A DNA stretch of 64,000 nucleotides, taken from Symsagittifera roscoffensis. Its lineage: Eukaryota; Xenacoelomorpha; Acoela; Convolutidae. Positions 43,873 to 53,598 of the stretch are shown piece by piece. The translations under genes and the position numbers were made by a program. The stretch covers positions 3,660,485 through 3,724,484 of the forward strand of contig NC_087066.1 of the NCBI RefSeq assembly GCF_963678635.1. Reading direction: 5' to 3'. The notes beneath the pieces were generated by a model. The model had not been told where the DNA came from. It made no database searches and was given only the letters and a program-made list of their open reading frames with translations. The stretch's first letter is position 1, and each line of letters begins with the position of its first letter.

Positions 43873-44051
43873 TCTTCAAAAACGATTATTGTTGATTCCA
43901 GCTTATGTTTAGAAAATGCTTAGTTCCGAGTGGTTGAAAATTTTTCCTGAAAATTCTAGAACTTCCAAAGGAATGACGTAGGCGATGACGTCATTACCAT
44001 AGTATGAAAAGTAGGTGGTGATGTCACTTCTAATTATAAAATGACTTCATT

Positions 44052-44056
44052 ACCAT
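44052..44056. repeat. Ty3/gypsy target-site duplication, left (ACCAT)
   Basis: ACCAT directly before the left LTR is repeated directly after the right LTR at 51,307-51,311. Joining the flanks restores TTCATTACCATAAAAGGAA, which matches the other cargo promoters. So this is a clean 5-bp duplication typical of Ty3/gypsy integration. Confidence 0.95.
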
Positions 44057-44403
44057 TGTTATACCCTCAGCCGTTGGGTGAGGTATAATTAAGTTGTCAA
44101 GTCTATGCTAACGCTGACTATGAAATGAGAAATAGAAAAGACTACGATGGTAACTTAAATTCATCGGTCTATGTTTAAGTCTGGATGACGCTGACCTCGA
44201 AGCATTTGAGAGACAGCGTTTCATAATAACTATTACATATGTTGTTAGGTATAGATAGATACTTATTTAATCCTCAGACTTCTATATGTATTATGTAATC
44301 ATTTAGGTTTATAATATGTAAACATTACCAACTGGTAGTTTTAGCACCTGAGTGGACATTGTTTATATAGGAATGTTTTACTATGATATCCGTATGGATA
44401 ACA
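44057..44403 (-). repeat. 3' LTR (347 bp)
   Basis: Begins TGTTATACCC and ends GGATAACA on the plus strand, with imperfect inverted ends. Matches 50,960-51,306 without a difference that I could find. It carries the TATA-type box (GTTTATATAG on plus, 44,361-44,370) only about 35 bp from its transcriptional start side, so U3 is very short. Confidence 0.95.
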
Positions 44404-44416
44404 CTTCCCTCCTTTT
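44404..44416 (-). promoter_or_regulatory. Polypurine tract
   Basis: On the minus strand AAAAGGAGGGAAG directly abuts the 3' LTR. This is the expected primer site for plus-strand DNA synthesis during reverse transcription. It lies about 20 bp after the stop codon of Gag-Pol. Confidence 0.9.
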
Positions 44417-44435
44417 AAGAAATTGAGTTCTCAAT

Positions 44436-47400
44436 TTAAGCTTTATTTTCATCGTCCTCCTGCGAATTATCTTTGGCTTGTTCTCGCGTCTCCGCCGATT
44501 GTTGTTTATCAGTTTTAGTAATGTCAGTTGATCTCTGTTGTGGGGAAGGTTGATTTTCGTCTTCTTTCTCTCTCTGGAACGTCATTGAATTTCCTCGAAT
44601 AGGACTAATCGATTGTAAGAAATTCATTGCTTCTTCAAAATCTTTACTGAAAGAGTCTTCAGTGATCTGCGGCTTGTCTAGAATATACCGCGAGCTTGTG
44701 GTTCTTTCAATTGTATGGGTCTTAGTCGTATTTCGGGTGTTCTCGGGCGTATCGCTACTCATCTGGACCTCTGTGCACACGATTTCATCTGATGACGCCA
44801 ACGATGCTGTTTGGTGTGTCATGTCCTCATTGTATTTTGTGATCTGGTTTTCGTCATTTTTGCCACTCGGATTGGAGGTGCTAAGTTTCGTCGGTGTAAT
44901 TTCTTCCGTACTTGTGAGTTCGATGGTTGCTACTGTGAGTGGGGCGTCAGTGTTTGTTGTGATGTGTCCAATTGGGATGGCATTTCCGAATTTTCCGGCC
45001 AGCGTGCTTTTCCGTGATCTGGTTGATCGCCGTATTTCCGGTGATTTGGTTTCTGGTGTGGCCTTTAAGTCAATACGTTTTGCTGCAGGTTGTTGACTTG
45101 GAGATGGGGATTTATGGTCGAGCTCGTTATCCGATGAGAGTGAGATCGATGTATCACAGTCGAATTGGATGGTTGCGGGGTCGACTCTTGCTTTCTTCTT
45201 TGGGCTAACTGTTCTATGAGGTACTGCCTTTGCCGGGAGACGTTGCGTGAGCGATTTGCTTCTGTCCCGGGCATTCCCTTGCTGTGTTGGTGTAAATGTA
45301 GCCAATAGTTTCTGTGGACCTAGGGCTCGTCGGTTCAATGTCTGCTGAAGTATCTCCTGTGTTGATTTTGGTGGTGGCTTTCTAGGGCTTTTTGCTGCAT
45401 TGTTTGATGCTCCTCCTTGTGCCCCTGTGCTAGTCGTCTTTTTCTCTAAAATACGCGGTTTAGCTCTTGGTAGGTGTTTATACGCGACAAAGTCCTTTAG
45501 TGCCGCTGGTCTACACTTTCCATAGACCCTTGGATCTGGTATGAATGCAAGACCGTCATGCCTAATTACCCTAGGTTGTTTCCCATCTTCCCGTATCCAC
45601 GCAGTGTGTGGAGAGTAATTAATTATTGCGCCGTTTTCGATAATTTTGAACTGCGCCCCAAATGTTCCCGGATTTTTTGTTTTTCTTGCAATTGTCCCCG
45701 TTTTCCTAGCAATTTGTTCGAGGCGTAGTCCTGTTTTAGGATTAACGGTATGTGCTGGACCTTTAAAACGATCCTTTAGAAATATTAATGGGGCATTTCG
45801 TAATTTTTCTTTTTCTTGTGATGTTAATAATCTTATGGGGTTACGAGTCCTTAGTTTATCGAAATCATTAGATTTTTCTTTTAGAAAGGTTTCCTGAAGT
45901 GATCTGGCTTCATAAGGCTTATTCGTCAAAGGTAGGTGCGCACCTATTGGGAATTTTTGGAGTAGCCTCCTGTCGAACTCCTCATCACTGCTGTCTAATG
46001 TTACTGCCTCCGTGTGTGTATCTGCATCCGGCTGGTTCTGTGCTCTACGTTTTCCTGAGTGTGTTTGTGTGTGTCGATTACCTTCGGTAGCACTTTTATC
46101 CGCGACAGTTTGTGCTGGTGGGGCCGGGTTGAATGTTGGTTCCGGAACGTATTGGTGCTCAGGTTTGTATTTCAGGTCTAGTTCATCCTCGCTGTTTATA
46201 TCCCGGTTCCACATTGATTCCGCCGACAACGCTGGTTTTGCAAGTACTTTTTCGTCTAAACATGACAATTTAGTATTTTCCCATGAAAGGTTTGACAATT
46301 TAGGCGATGTGCTGAGGTTACTTATGGGGGTGTTAGCTTTTCTACCGTAGTGAGATTCAAACGGTGTAACTTTTGTAGAAGAGTTAGGTGTAATACGGAG
46401 GGTTTTTATTAATTCAGCTACGTCCGATGCTAACTTATATGGACGATTTGTTTTGTCAATTTTCATAATCGCTAGTCGTGATTTTAATGTTCGTATGAGC
46501 CTTTCGACCATGCCTATCGCTCTGTGGTCGTCCACCGGTGCGAAAATCAGTTTTATATTGTGAGATTTACAATATATAAGGAACTTTTTGGCTCTGAAAC
46601 CTTGTGCTTGGTCACATCTGATAGCACGGGGTACACCTTGGTTGACTATGTGATTTTGCATAAAACGGATGATTGTATCCGCTTTGTTATTGGTAACAAC
46701 TTTTGCATACGGAAAGCGTGAAAAGCGATCGACACCCACCAATATATAAACCTCCTTATCATTTTCGTCTGGTAAGGGTCCTGCGAAATCCAATTGGATT
46801 TCCTCATTTGGTTCTACTACCGCGTCCAATGTTGTGAAGTGTTGTTTACCCGAGATAACCTTAAAGTTCTTACCCTTTTCCCGACAGCTTTTACAGTTTT
46901 GCGCCATTGAGACGATGTCTCTGTGAATGAATGGATACCACACATGCTTCGCTGCTTCTAGCATTCCCCCTTGTCCTGGATGTGTGAGGTGTAAAGCATC
47001 CATCAGTGTAGGCCTCAGTTGTTTCGGTATGACGACGCGGTCGTCGTAGAGGAGAATGTTGTCCCTGACTGATAGTCGATGCCTGACATTGTAGAAATAA
47101 GGGCCGTAGCAGCTTTTGATTGAGTCCCACTTTTGTTGCTTAACCATTGTTAAGAGTGGTGATAAATTCCTATCTCGTTTAGTAGCGGCTGCTAGGAAAC
47201 TTATGTCCATCACCTTCCGTAAATTTTTCCGGAACATTGGGGTGTCTTCGTCTTCTATGCTGGCGATAGTTTGGCTCTCCGTGTCCTGTTTTGATGACTG
47301 GTTGTTGTCGGTTTGGGTTTGATGGTCTGTGTCAGGGTATTGATCTTTTTCCAGTGTCTGGCAAATGGCATCAGCTTTCTTGGATTCGATTCTGTTGAAT

Positions 47401-50400
47401 GTGAAGCTGTTTGTAGAGGGTATGACTTGATGTGTCACGTCACTGAATGTAAGTTCTGGTGGTGGGGGTTTCGATAGAAGTGCATTAAACGATGCGTAAT
47501 TTATGGGAGAGAACGTGAGTTGGGTTTGGGCTGCGGTATGTGCTTTCCTTGTTATGCGGCGAAAGGGTGGTAAAGTCATGCCTTGTTGCAATTGTCTACT
47601 CATGTTGTTTTGAATTTTTAAGTTTGAGCTGTTTGAAATTGAGTTAATTTGAGATCGACTTGATTTGAGCAATTGACTACGCAGAGTGAATGCAGTTTGT
47701 GTTTGAATCGAATTTGAACGTGCGAAGTTCTCGTTCCGGTCGAGCTTTTTGGTGCCTGAATAATTAGCCGTTTTGACATTATTCCAAGCGGCGTTAATAC
47801 TACTGCTATCTTGGAATTCTACGCATTTTACGAGATCATCAATTAGTGCTACTACGAAATTTTCATCCCAGTACGCGGGGGGTTGAGGTTTTCCGACCGG
47901 GTGTCGTGAGATGTAGTCAATGAGACCCATTTTACTACCAGCTAGGTGGTGTATGTCAAAATCGAATGGAATGAGTCGATCAATCCATCTGGTTAACCGA
48001 CTTTGATAGGTTTTATTTCCCCTATTACTTTTTAATGCACCAACTAATGCTTGATGGTCCGTTATTAAAGTAAAACGTCTGCCGTATAAGTAGTACTTGA
48101 AGTGCTCAATGGCCCATACTGCGGCTAGAAGTTCGAGTTCGTTTACCGAGTATTTTTGTTCACATGAGTTTAGGAAACGTGATGCATACGCAATTGTGGC
48201 CCAACCGTCCGGTGTGTTTTGTTCCAGGGCCGCGCCTATACCTTCGCGGCTGGCATCACAGACAATTCGGGTGTCTCGGTCCGTTACAAAATGTCTGTTT
48301 TCTGTTATGTTCTTTACTGCATTTAAGACATTTTTGAAAGCTTTCCCGTTTTCTTCATTCCACTGGAAATTAAATTTGTTTGCTGTTGATAGCAGTGGTC
48401 TAAGGGGATTACATAACTGAGCTAAGTTTGGAATGAATTTGTTTAGGTGATGAACTGAACCCATGAAACTTTTCAATTGTTTGAATGTTTTTGGATGAGG
48501 TAGGTTTATGATTGCGTCCGTTTTCTTATGGATAGGTATGGTGCCGTGTTCGTTTATGGTAAATCCCAACCATTCTACTTCCCTACAACCAAATTTACAC
48601 TTATCGATTGAAATAGCCATGTTTTCCGTATCTAGTTTGGTCAGAACTTTTGTTAATTTTTCAATATGTTTTTCTTTCGTGCCATGGGATATTATTAAAA
48701 TATCGTCTAGAAACGCGAAAGTGTCCTTCTCGTTGTTGAGTGTCAGATCAATGGCTTTCTGAAATTCTGCGGGCATATCAGTTAGCCCGTAGAAACCGGT
48801 TTGGAACTGATATGTTCCCGTTGCTTTTCCTCCAATTATGCTGAAGTTACACTGCGTACGGGTTGGTTCGTCTAATGGTAGTTGACTGTACGCGTATCGT
48901 AGATCTATTGTTGAGAAATACGTCGTTCCTGGCTTATTTGTACCTTCTTGTGCCGATTGTGCTATATTGTCTAACAGAACGTCAATATTGGGCATCTGGT
49001 ACTTATTTTTGTGGATCGATTTATTTATTTGTTTTGAGTCCATGGCTAATTTAATTGATCCATCCTTTTTAACAGTAATGACGATAGGGCTTATGAATTG
49101 GTTGTCGTTACATTTTTCAAGTCGAGTGATGTGACCTTGATCGATTAATGATCTAACTTCGTGTTCCACCTTTTCTTGTATATGAATGGGAATTCGACGC
49201 CCCCGTTGTTGCAAGGCTTTGAAATCCGATAAAAATTGTGTATGGACCATATGGTTTTTTGAACGTCCAATTCGTGTACACAATCCCGGATAAGTATTTC
49301 TGACCCACGTCGCAATTTGTGTGTCTGAATTTTCAATACTATTAACTTTACATACTGACTCACCAGCTGGTTTTCTTTCTTGGTGTAGCTGGATGCCAAT
49401 TTGTGGGAGAAGATTCCGCCCCAAAATGTTCGCCCGCCTGTCGTCCACCACAATGAAGGATGCTGTGTGGATTGTCCAACCTCCTGATTCAATTGGGGCG
49501 GTTAGTCTGCCAAGAGATGGGATTTTATAGCCATTGTAGCATACCATTCTGTTAGCTTCGTCATCCTCTCTCATTCTTGTTTTTACTGCTGATTTTACTG
49601 TTGTGGCCAGAAGGTTGGCTGTTTTTTCGTTTACGAACGATGTTGGTGATCCTGTGTCGGCAATAAAAACGATGTTGTTTTTCTCCGAGCGGACCCTTAT
49701 CAGGTGTCCTTTGAGATCTGTGTCCAATAGTTCTTCTGCCCGTCTTGGTTCAAAATTTATCCAGTTTGTCGATGTATCGTCCGGATGGATTAACTCCCAC
49801 CCTGGTATGACGTCACCCGCTTGTAGATAATTAACGTATGCTGTCATATCCGTATCTTGAAGGTCTTGTTGTTCTTGGTTTTCTTCCTGGATTGCATTGA
49901 CCTCACTTGATTTGCAAAGTCTAGCGAAATGGCCCCTTTTAGTGCATTTGTTGCAGATTTTATCACGTGCCGGACATTGGGCTAAGTGATTTCCTGAGAA
50001 AGCATTTCCACATTTGAAACAATCTTTCTTTTGTCCAGTTTTCTCAGGATAGTTTCTGGACGTTTGTCCTCCTCTACTGCGTCCACCTCGCTGATGCGCT
50101 TTAAATCCTCCCCGCTTGTGAACGAAATTTACCGGTTCAGATTTAATATTTGGCATTCCGGGATGATTATTTGTCGTTCCCTGTTTTCTAATATAAACCT
50201 GGTTCTCGAGGCCTCTTTCACGTTTTATTGCGTAGTCCAAAGCTTGTTCGGGAGTTTTTGTTTCGGCCAGAAGGTCTTTTTGAACTTCGTCGTTTGACAT
50301 GTGTGCTATAAATAGGTCTCTGACGATCTCGGATTCGAGACTAACATCGTTGCATGCCGTGCATTTAAAATTTCCTTTTACCACCAGTTCCGTAAGTCCG

Positions 50401-50960
50401 CAGTGGAATTCTTCCAGAGATTCTGTTTTTCCCTGTTTGCGTGTGAACGCTTCGTAACGATCGAAGGTTACGTTGCGTTCTTTAACAAATAGTTGCTTAA
50501 GGAGTCTCCAAAACTCTCTGGTTGAGGTGTCTTGAATTCTGAGATTTGGATAATATTGGGTAACTCGTCTTTGGCCCTCCGTCCCCAAACACAAGTATAT
50601 GTAACTTCTGCATTTGATATCGGCTTCCTCCCATGGTATGCCGTCGACTGTGGGGCCAAGATTATCCAAGTGTTGACATTGGTTCTCCCATGTTACACGT
50701 TTCTCTTGGTTTCGAAGGTTTCGATCGCGTATTTGTTTGTCTGTTTCTCCGTCTATGGGGAGCTCGTATCCTGGTTCCTGGGGTTTTCGAACAGCTGGGG
50801 GGTTATTTAGAAGCTTGTTCAAATTCATTCCATCTTTGGCGATGATACCAAGAAACAGTTGCTGGTTCCATTTTTCCCACTCTATTGGTGGTTCCGCGGA
50901 CGCTTTTTGCCAAAAGGGTGTAATCCCCAATGGATTTTTGGTGACTGCTGGCTGCGCCAT
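44436..50960 (-). CDS. Gag-Pol polyprotein of Ty3/gypsy element (2174 aa)
   Basis: Single-frame polyprotein. Gag: capsid-like region about 20-250, an RG-rich stretch 280-305, and zinc knuckles 314-329 (irregular, CFKC...H...C) and 336-349 (CNKCTKRGHFARLC, CX2CX4HX4C). Protease: DTGS at 435-438. RT: D686 (STIDLRYAYSQLPL) and FLDD 750-753. RNase H: D902, E943, D968. Integrase: zinc finger H1324/H1327/C1356/C1359, then D1391, D1450, E1486 with the classical 35-residue D-E spacing. After the core come a hydrophilic spacer, a GPY/F-like module (about 1765-1810, with PHTAWIRED and VIRHDGLAFIP) and a Ser/Thr-rich tail to 2174. No envelope or membrane span. All catalytic residues are present. The start ATG uses the last base of the 5' LTR and the first two of the primer-binding site. 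Confidence 0.97.
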   Translation of the reverse strand: MAQPAVTKNPLGITPFWQKASAEPPIEWEKWNQQLFLGIIAKDGMNLNKLLNNPPAVRKPQEPGYELPIDGETDKQIRDRNLRNQEKRVTWENQCQHLDNLGPTVDGIPWEEADIKCRSYIYLCLGTEGQRRVTQYYPNLRIQDTSTREFWRLLKQLFVKERNVTFDRYEAFTRKQGKTESLEEFHCGLTELVVKGNFKCTACNDVSLESEIVRDLFIAHMSNDEVQKDLLAETKTPEQALDYAIKRERGLENQVYIRKQGTTNNHPGMPNIKSEPVNFVHKRGGFKAHQRGGRSRGGQTSRNYPEKTGQKKDCFKCGNAFSGNHLAQCPARDKICNKCTKRGHFARLCKSSEVNAIQEENQEQQDLQDTDMTAYVNYLQAGDVIPGWELIHPDDTSTNWINFEPRRAEELLDTDLKGHLIRVRSEKNNIVFIADTGSPTSFVNEKTANLLATTVKSAVKTRMREDDEANRMVCYNGYKIPSLGRLTAPIESGGWTIHTASFIVVDDRRANILGRNLLPQIGIQLHQERKPAGESVCKVNSIENSDTQIATWVRNTYPGLCTRIGRSKNHMVHTQFLSDFKALQQRGRRIPIHIQEKVEHEVRSLIDQGHITRLEKCNDNQFISPIVITVKKDGSIKLAMDSKQINKSIHKNKYQMPNIDVLLDNIAQSAQEGTNKPGTTYFSTIDLRYAYSQLPLDEPTRTQCNFSIIGGKATGTYQFQTGFYGLTDMPAEFQKAIDLTLNNEKDTFAFLDDILIISHGTKEKHIEKLTKVLTKLDTENMAISIDKCKFGCREVEWLGFTINEHGTIPIHKKTDAIINLPHPKTFKQLKSFMGSVHHLNKFIPNLAQLCNPLRPLLSTANKFNFQWNEENGKAFKNVLNAVKNITENRHFVTDRDTRIVCDASREGIGAALEQNTPDGWATIAYASRFLNSCEQKYSVNELELLAAVWAIEHFKYYLYGRRFTLITDHQALVGALKSNRGNKTYQSRLTRWIDRLIPFDFDIHHLAGSKMGLIDYISRHPVGKPQPPAYWDENFVVALIDDLVKCVEFQDSSSINAAWNNVKTANYSGTKKLDRNENFARSNSIQTQTAFTLRSQLLKSSRSQINSISNSSNLKIQNNMSRQLQQGMTLPPFRRITRKAHTAAQTQLTFSPINYASFNALLSKPPPPELTFSDVTHQVIPSTNSFTFNRIESKKADAICQTLEKDQYPDTDHQTQTDNNQSSKQDTESQTIASIEDEDTPMFRKNLRKVMDISFLAAATKRDRNLSPLLTMVKQQKWDSIKSCYGPYFYNVRHRLSVRDNILLYDDRVVIPKQLRPTLMDALHLTHPGQGGMLEAAKHVWYPFIHRDIVSMAQNCKSCREKGKNFKVISGKQHFTTLDAVVEPNEEIQLDFAGPLPDENDKEVYILVGVDRFSRFPYAKVVTNNKADTIIRFMQNHIVNQGVPRAIRCDQAQGFRAKKFLIYCKSHNIKLIFAPVDDHRAIGMVERLIRTLKSRLAIMKIDKTNRPYKLASDVAELIKTLRITPNSSTKVTPFESHYGRKANTPISNLSTSPKLSNLSWENTKLSCLDEKVLAKPALSAESMWNRDINSEDELDLKYKPEHQYVPEPTFNPAPPAQTVADKSATEGNRHTQTHSGKRRAQNQPDADTHTEAVTLDSSDEEFDRRLLQKFPIGAHLPLTNKPYEARSLQETFLKEKSNDFDKLRTRNPIRLLTSQEKEKLRNAPLIFLKDRFKGPAHTVNPKTGLRLEQIARKTGTIARKTKNPGTFGAQFKIIENGAIINYSPHTAWIREDGKQPRVIRHDGLAFIPDPRVYGKCRPAALKDFVAYKHLPRAKPRILEKKTTSTGAQGGASNNAAKSPRKPPPKSTQEILQQTLNRRALGPQKLLATFTPTQQGNARDRSKSLTQRLPAKAVPHRTVSPKKKARVDPATIQFDCDTSISLSSDNELDHKSPSPSQQPAAKRIDLKATPETKSPEIRRSTRSRKSTLAGKFGNAIPIGHITTNTDAPLTVATIELTSTEEITPTKLSTSNPSGKNDENQITKYNEDMTHQTASLASSDEIVCTEVQMSSDTPENTRNTTKTHTIERTTSSRYILDKPQITEDSFSKDFEEAMNFLQSISPIRGNSMTFQREKEDENQPSPQQRSTDITKTDKQQSAETREQAKDNSQEDDENKA
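50950..50959 (-). promoter_or_regulatory. Primer-binding site
   Basis: TGGCGCAGCC on the minus strand follows the CA end of the 5' LTR without a spacer. TGG matches the CCA end of a tRNA primer. Which tRNA I cannot tell. The same ten bases follow an LTR-like end at 57,494 in the older element. Confidence 0.85.
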
Positions 50961-51306
50961 GTTATACCCTCAGCCGTTGGGTGAGGTATAATTAAGTTGT
51001 CAAGTCTATGCTAACGCTGACTATGAAATGAGAAATAGAAAAGACTACGATGGTAACTTAAATTCATCGGTCTATGTTTAAGTCTGGATGACGCTGACCT
51101 CGAAGCATTTGAGAGACAGCGTTTCATAATAACTATTACATATGTTGTTAGGTATAGATAGATACTTATTTAATCCTCAGACTTCTATATGTATTATGTA
51201 ATCATTTAGGTTTATAATATGTAAACATTACCAACTGGTAGTTTTAGCACCTGAGTGGACATTGTTTATATAGGAATGTTTTACTATGATATCCGTATGG
51301 ATAACA
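50960..51306 (-). repeat. 5' LTR (347 bp) with promoter
   Basis: Identical by eye to 44,057-44,403. The TATA-type box is at 51,264-51,273 (CTATATAAAC on the transcribed strand), implying transcription starting roughly 25-30 bp further along and an untranslated leader of about 270 bases made wholly of R-U5, because the start codon lies at the LTR edge. Confidence 0.93.
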
Positions 51307-51544
51307 ACCATAAAAGGAATTTTGTGTATGCGGTGACGTCATTATTAGTATGCATACGTTTTTTTAATTGGTTAAATCATTCATTTGCCAATCAGAAACA
51401 GTTAATTGAATTTTACTTCAGGTTTTTTATTTCGTTACTTCGCGAAAAGAAAAAAGTAAGTTTTTTAATTCAATTGGTATTTTAAATTTTTAATTTTGGA
51501 ACGTTTATAAAATTCTCAAGTTTTTTAGATAACGCCTGCCTTTA

Positions 51545-52790
51545 ACCGCAACGAGAAAGTGAAGTGTGGAGACCGTGGAAATATGTATGTTAGGGCGCAT
51601 GTAGCTCGACATCAAAAAAGATGTGCTAAAGCAGTTATTTCTTGTCCTGATTGTAAGTGTTCCACTCATGATCAACACGAAATGAACTATCATATGGCTA
51701 AAAAGCATGCCCCCCATCAACTTCCAATTAATCAATGGTTTGCTCGTTTTGCGAAAAAGAGTTTCCGAGCAACTACTCTCTCCAACAACATCAAAGAAAA
51801 GAACATGGGGCGAAACAACGGAAGCGAAGTGATACGGTGGCAGACTTGAACAAGATTGTGGCGGAGGAAGGTGAAGATGGAGAGAAACTCAAGGAGGAGT
51901 TGAGTGCTGGTCAGCACTTCCTTGTGGATACTGAGATAGAGAGTGGGAAACAAGGTATTTAACTTTCAGATGTCACAGTTAGATACCAAGATTATCAACG
52001 AGAAGCTTGAAGAAACCTTCAATAAGCTGAATTCTGCAAAGTTGAAAATTTGATATCGTTGAGCAATGTACTCAAGAACGTCAGAACACAAAGTGGAGGT
52101 TCAAGTTGATCACAAATGTCACTGTTTTCGCTGCACTACTAAAAAACATCCCAATGGGATGTCCAGACTCTGTCTTGCTTGAACCTTTACTACGACATTT
52201 GAAAGTAAACTGTCTTTTATCGGATAAAGATAAACAACCATACAAAAATAATCTTTGCATTTTCCGTGCGTTAACAATGTATTTGCATGGTCATAGTACC
52301 CTCGATGCTCATACATCTCAAATGATTACAGAGTTTGTATAAAATCTGGATTCGATCCGAAGATTTTTCGTGGAGTGTCAATCGATGATTTACTTCTTGT
52401 AGAGGGAATAAGTGAACGTAACATATTCATTTACATTTTTGACATTCAAGAGGAAGAGTATGTTGGAGAATTAGCGAATGAGAGATTCAACAATTATATC
52501 ATTCATACGAATGATATTGATTCTTTTTTAAGTGTTTCCGATGTGCTAGCTGTGACACTTTCTTCCACAAATCACATCACTTCAACAAACACTTAATCAG
52601 ATGTAAAGATAGAGTGCGACCTATTTATCTCAAAAATGCGTACACACTACGGAAAACAATCGTCGAGAAATTGGATGGATTCAACATTCCCTACACTGAA
52701 GATCAGAAATTTTTTAATGATGTAGCAGTTTTTGACTTCAAATCCATTTGTGTTCCCACAGAAGAATTGCAAGCAACCGCAACAAAAAAC
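51545..52790 (+). pseudogene. Maverick polymerase B, 5' part, copy 2
   Basis: Same zinc-finger region as copy 1 but more complete: KCGDRGNMYVRAHVARHQKRC, CPDCKCSTHDQHEMNYHMAKKH, then in the next frame CSFCEKEFPSNYSLQQHQRKEH and ADLNKIVAEEGEDGEKLKEEL. Further on are NNLCIFRALTMYLHGH (52,240-52,290), IYIFDIQEEEYVGELANE, the C2HC-like finger, FNIPYTEDQKF and the Exo I motif FDFKSICVPTEEL. The Exo I D-x-E is D-x-K in both copies. The gene is cut at about 52,790 by cargo repeats and resumes at 53,745. Confidence 0.82.
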
Positions 52791-52904
52791 TGTGAAAAAA
52801 TTCAGAATCTACATCTGTTTCATCAATAAGGAAATCACATGGAATGTTTTCTTTTTTTTTCTTGTAGAGTAACTCGACGAAGTTCAAAAGCTTTTCATTT
52901 GACT
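52791..52904 (-). pseudogene. Cargo family copy 7 (fragment)
   Basis: Only the first about 35 codons remain, joined to polymerase at about 52,790. The start ATG is changed to AAG (TTTGACTTTC on plus). The downstream promoter unit (about 52,990-53,110) keeps the triplet of TGACGTCA sites at 53,045, 53,068 and 53,105. Confidence 0.65.
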
Positions 52905-53114
52905 TTCTTCGAAAATGATTACTTTTGATTCAAGTTTATAACTAGAAACTGCTTAGTGCTGATTTTTCTTGAAAATTCTGGAATTTTTGAAGGAATGACG
53001 TAGGCGATGACGCCATTACCATAGAAGGAAAACTGTGTGGGTGGTGACGTCACTTCTAATTAAAAAATGACGTCATTACCAGAAAAGAAAATTTGCGTAG
53101 GCGTTGACGTCACT

Positions 53115-53598
53115 TTTCTTCAAATTTTTCGAAGCAAATCTCTGGAAATCTGATTCGAAACCTAATCATGCAAGAGTTTGAGCTTTAAAAATCCTTAAAG
53201 AAATGAAGGCATAAAGAATTTTTCTGGGAAGTTCAGACAAATTTGGGTATCAGGTAGGGGATAAAAAGAGTTTTTGATATATTATCGTACGACTTTTTTA
53301 TTAATTTCAAATTTTCTAAACTAACTTCAAAAAATTTCCTTGTGAGGTGTAATTCAACCGTAAGTTTGAAGCTTTGATATTCAAACTTTGGTTCAAAAGA
53401 GAACTCTTTGATTGAGTAAGTTTTCCTGAAGAGACCTTTACTTAGTCGGAGAACTCTACTTTGGACAACACAACCGTCCAAATAAATTTGAACTAAAAAA
53501 GAATCTACATCTATTTCATCAATAAGGAAATCACACGGAATCTTGTCTTTTTTCTTGTAGAAGAAATCGAGGAAGCTCAAATGCTTTTTTGTTGACAT
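53115..53598 (-). CDS. Cargo family copy 8: longest open frame (121 aa)
   Basis: Start 53,598, stop at 53,233: MSTKKHLSFLDFFYKKKDKIP, an acidic CDFLIDEIDVDSF, VVQSRVLRLSKGLFRKTY, FEPKFEYQSFKLTVELHLTR, LENLKLIKKSYDNI and PYLIPKFV, then TGA. It is the only copy readable without frameshift from the family start to the PKFV point, so a 121-residue soluble product is possible. It lacks the membrane tail of copy 1. Upstream sites: TGACGTCA at 53,729 and a one-base variant at 53,692. No known family recognised. Confidence 0.5.

Larger units (their letters stand above)
44057..51306 (-). mobile_element. Intact Ty3/gypsy LTR retrotransposon, 7,250 bp
   Basis: Complete element in minus orientation: two 347-bp LTRs (TG...CA ends) that look identical by eye, a primer-binding site TGGCGCAGCC directly after the 5' LTR, one 2174-codon Gag-Pol frame, and a purine tract AAAAGGAGGGAAG directly before the 3' LTR. 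The domain order protease, RT, RNase H, integrase defines Ty3/gypsy (Metaviridae). Identical LTRs and an intact frame mean a very recent insertion. It sits inside a cargo promoter of the Maverick. Confidence 0.96.

Noticed and set aside
44662-50991. Many plus-strand frames across the Gag-Pol region
   Set aside because: Antisense shadows of the long minus-strand coding sequence.
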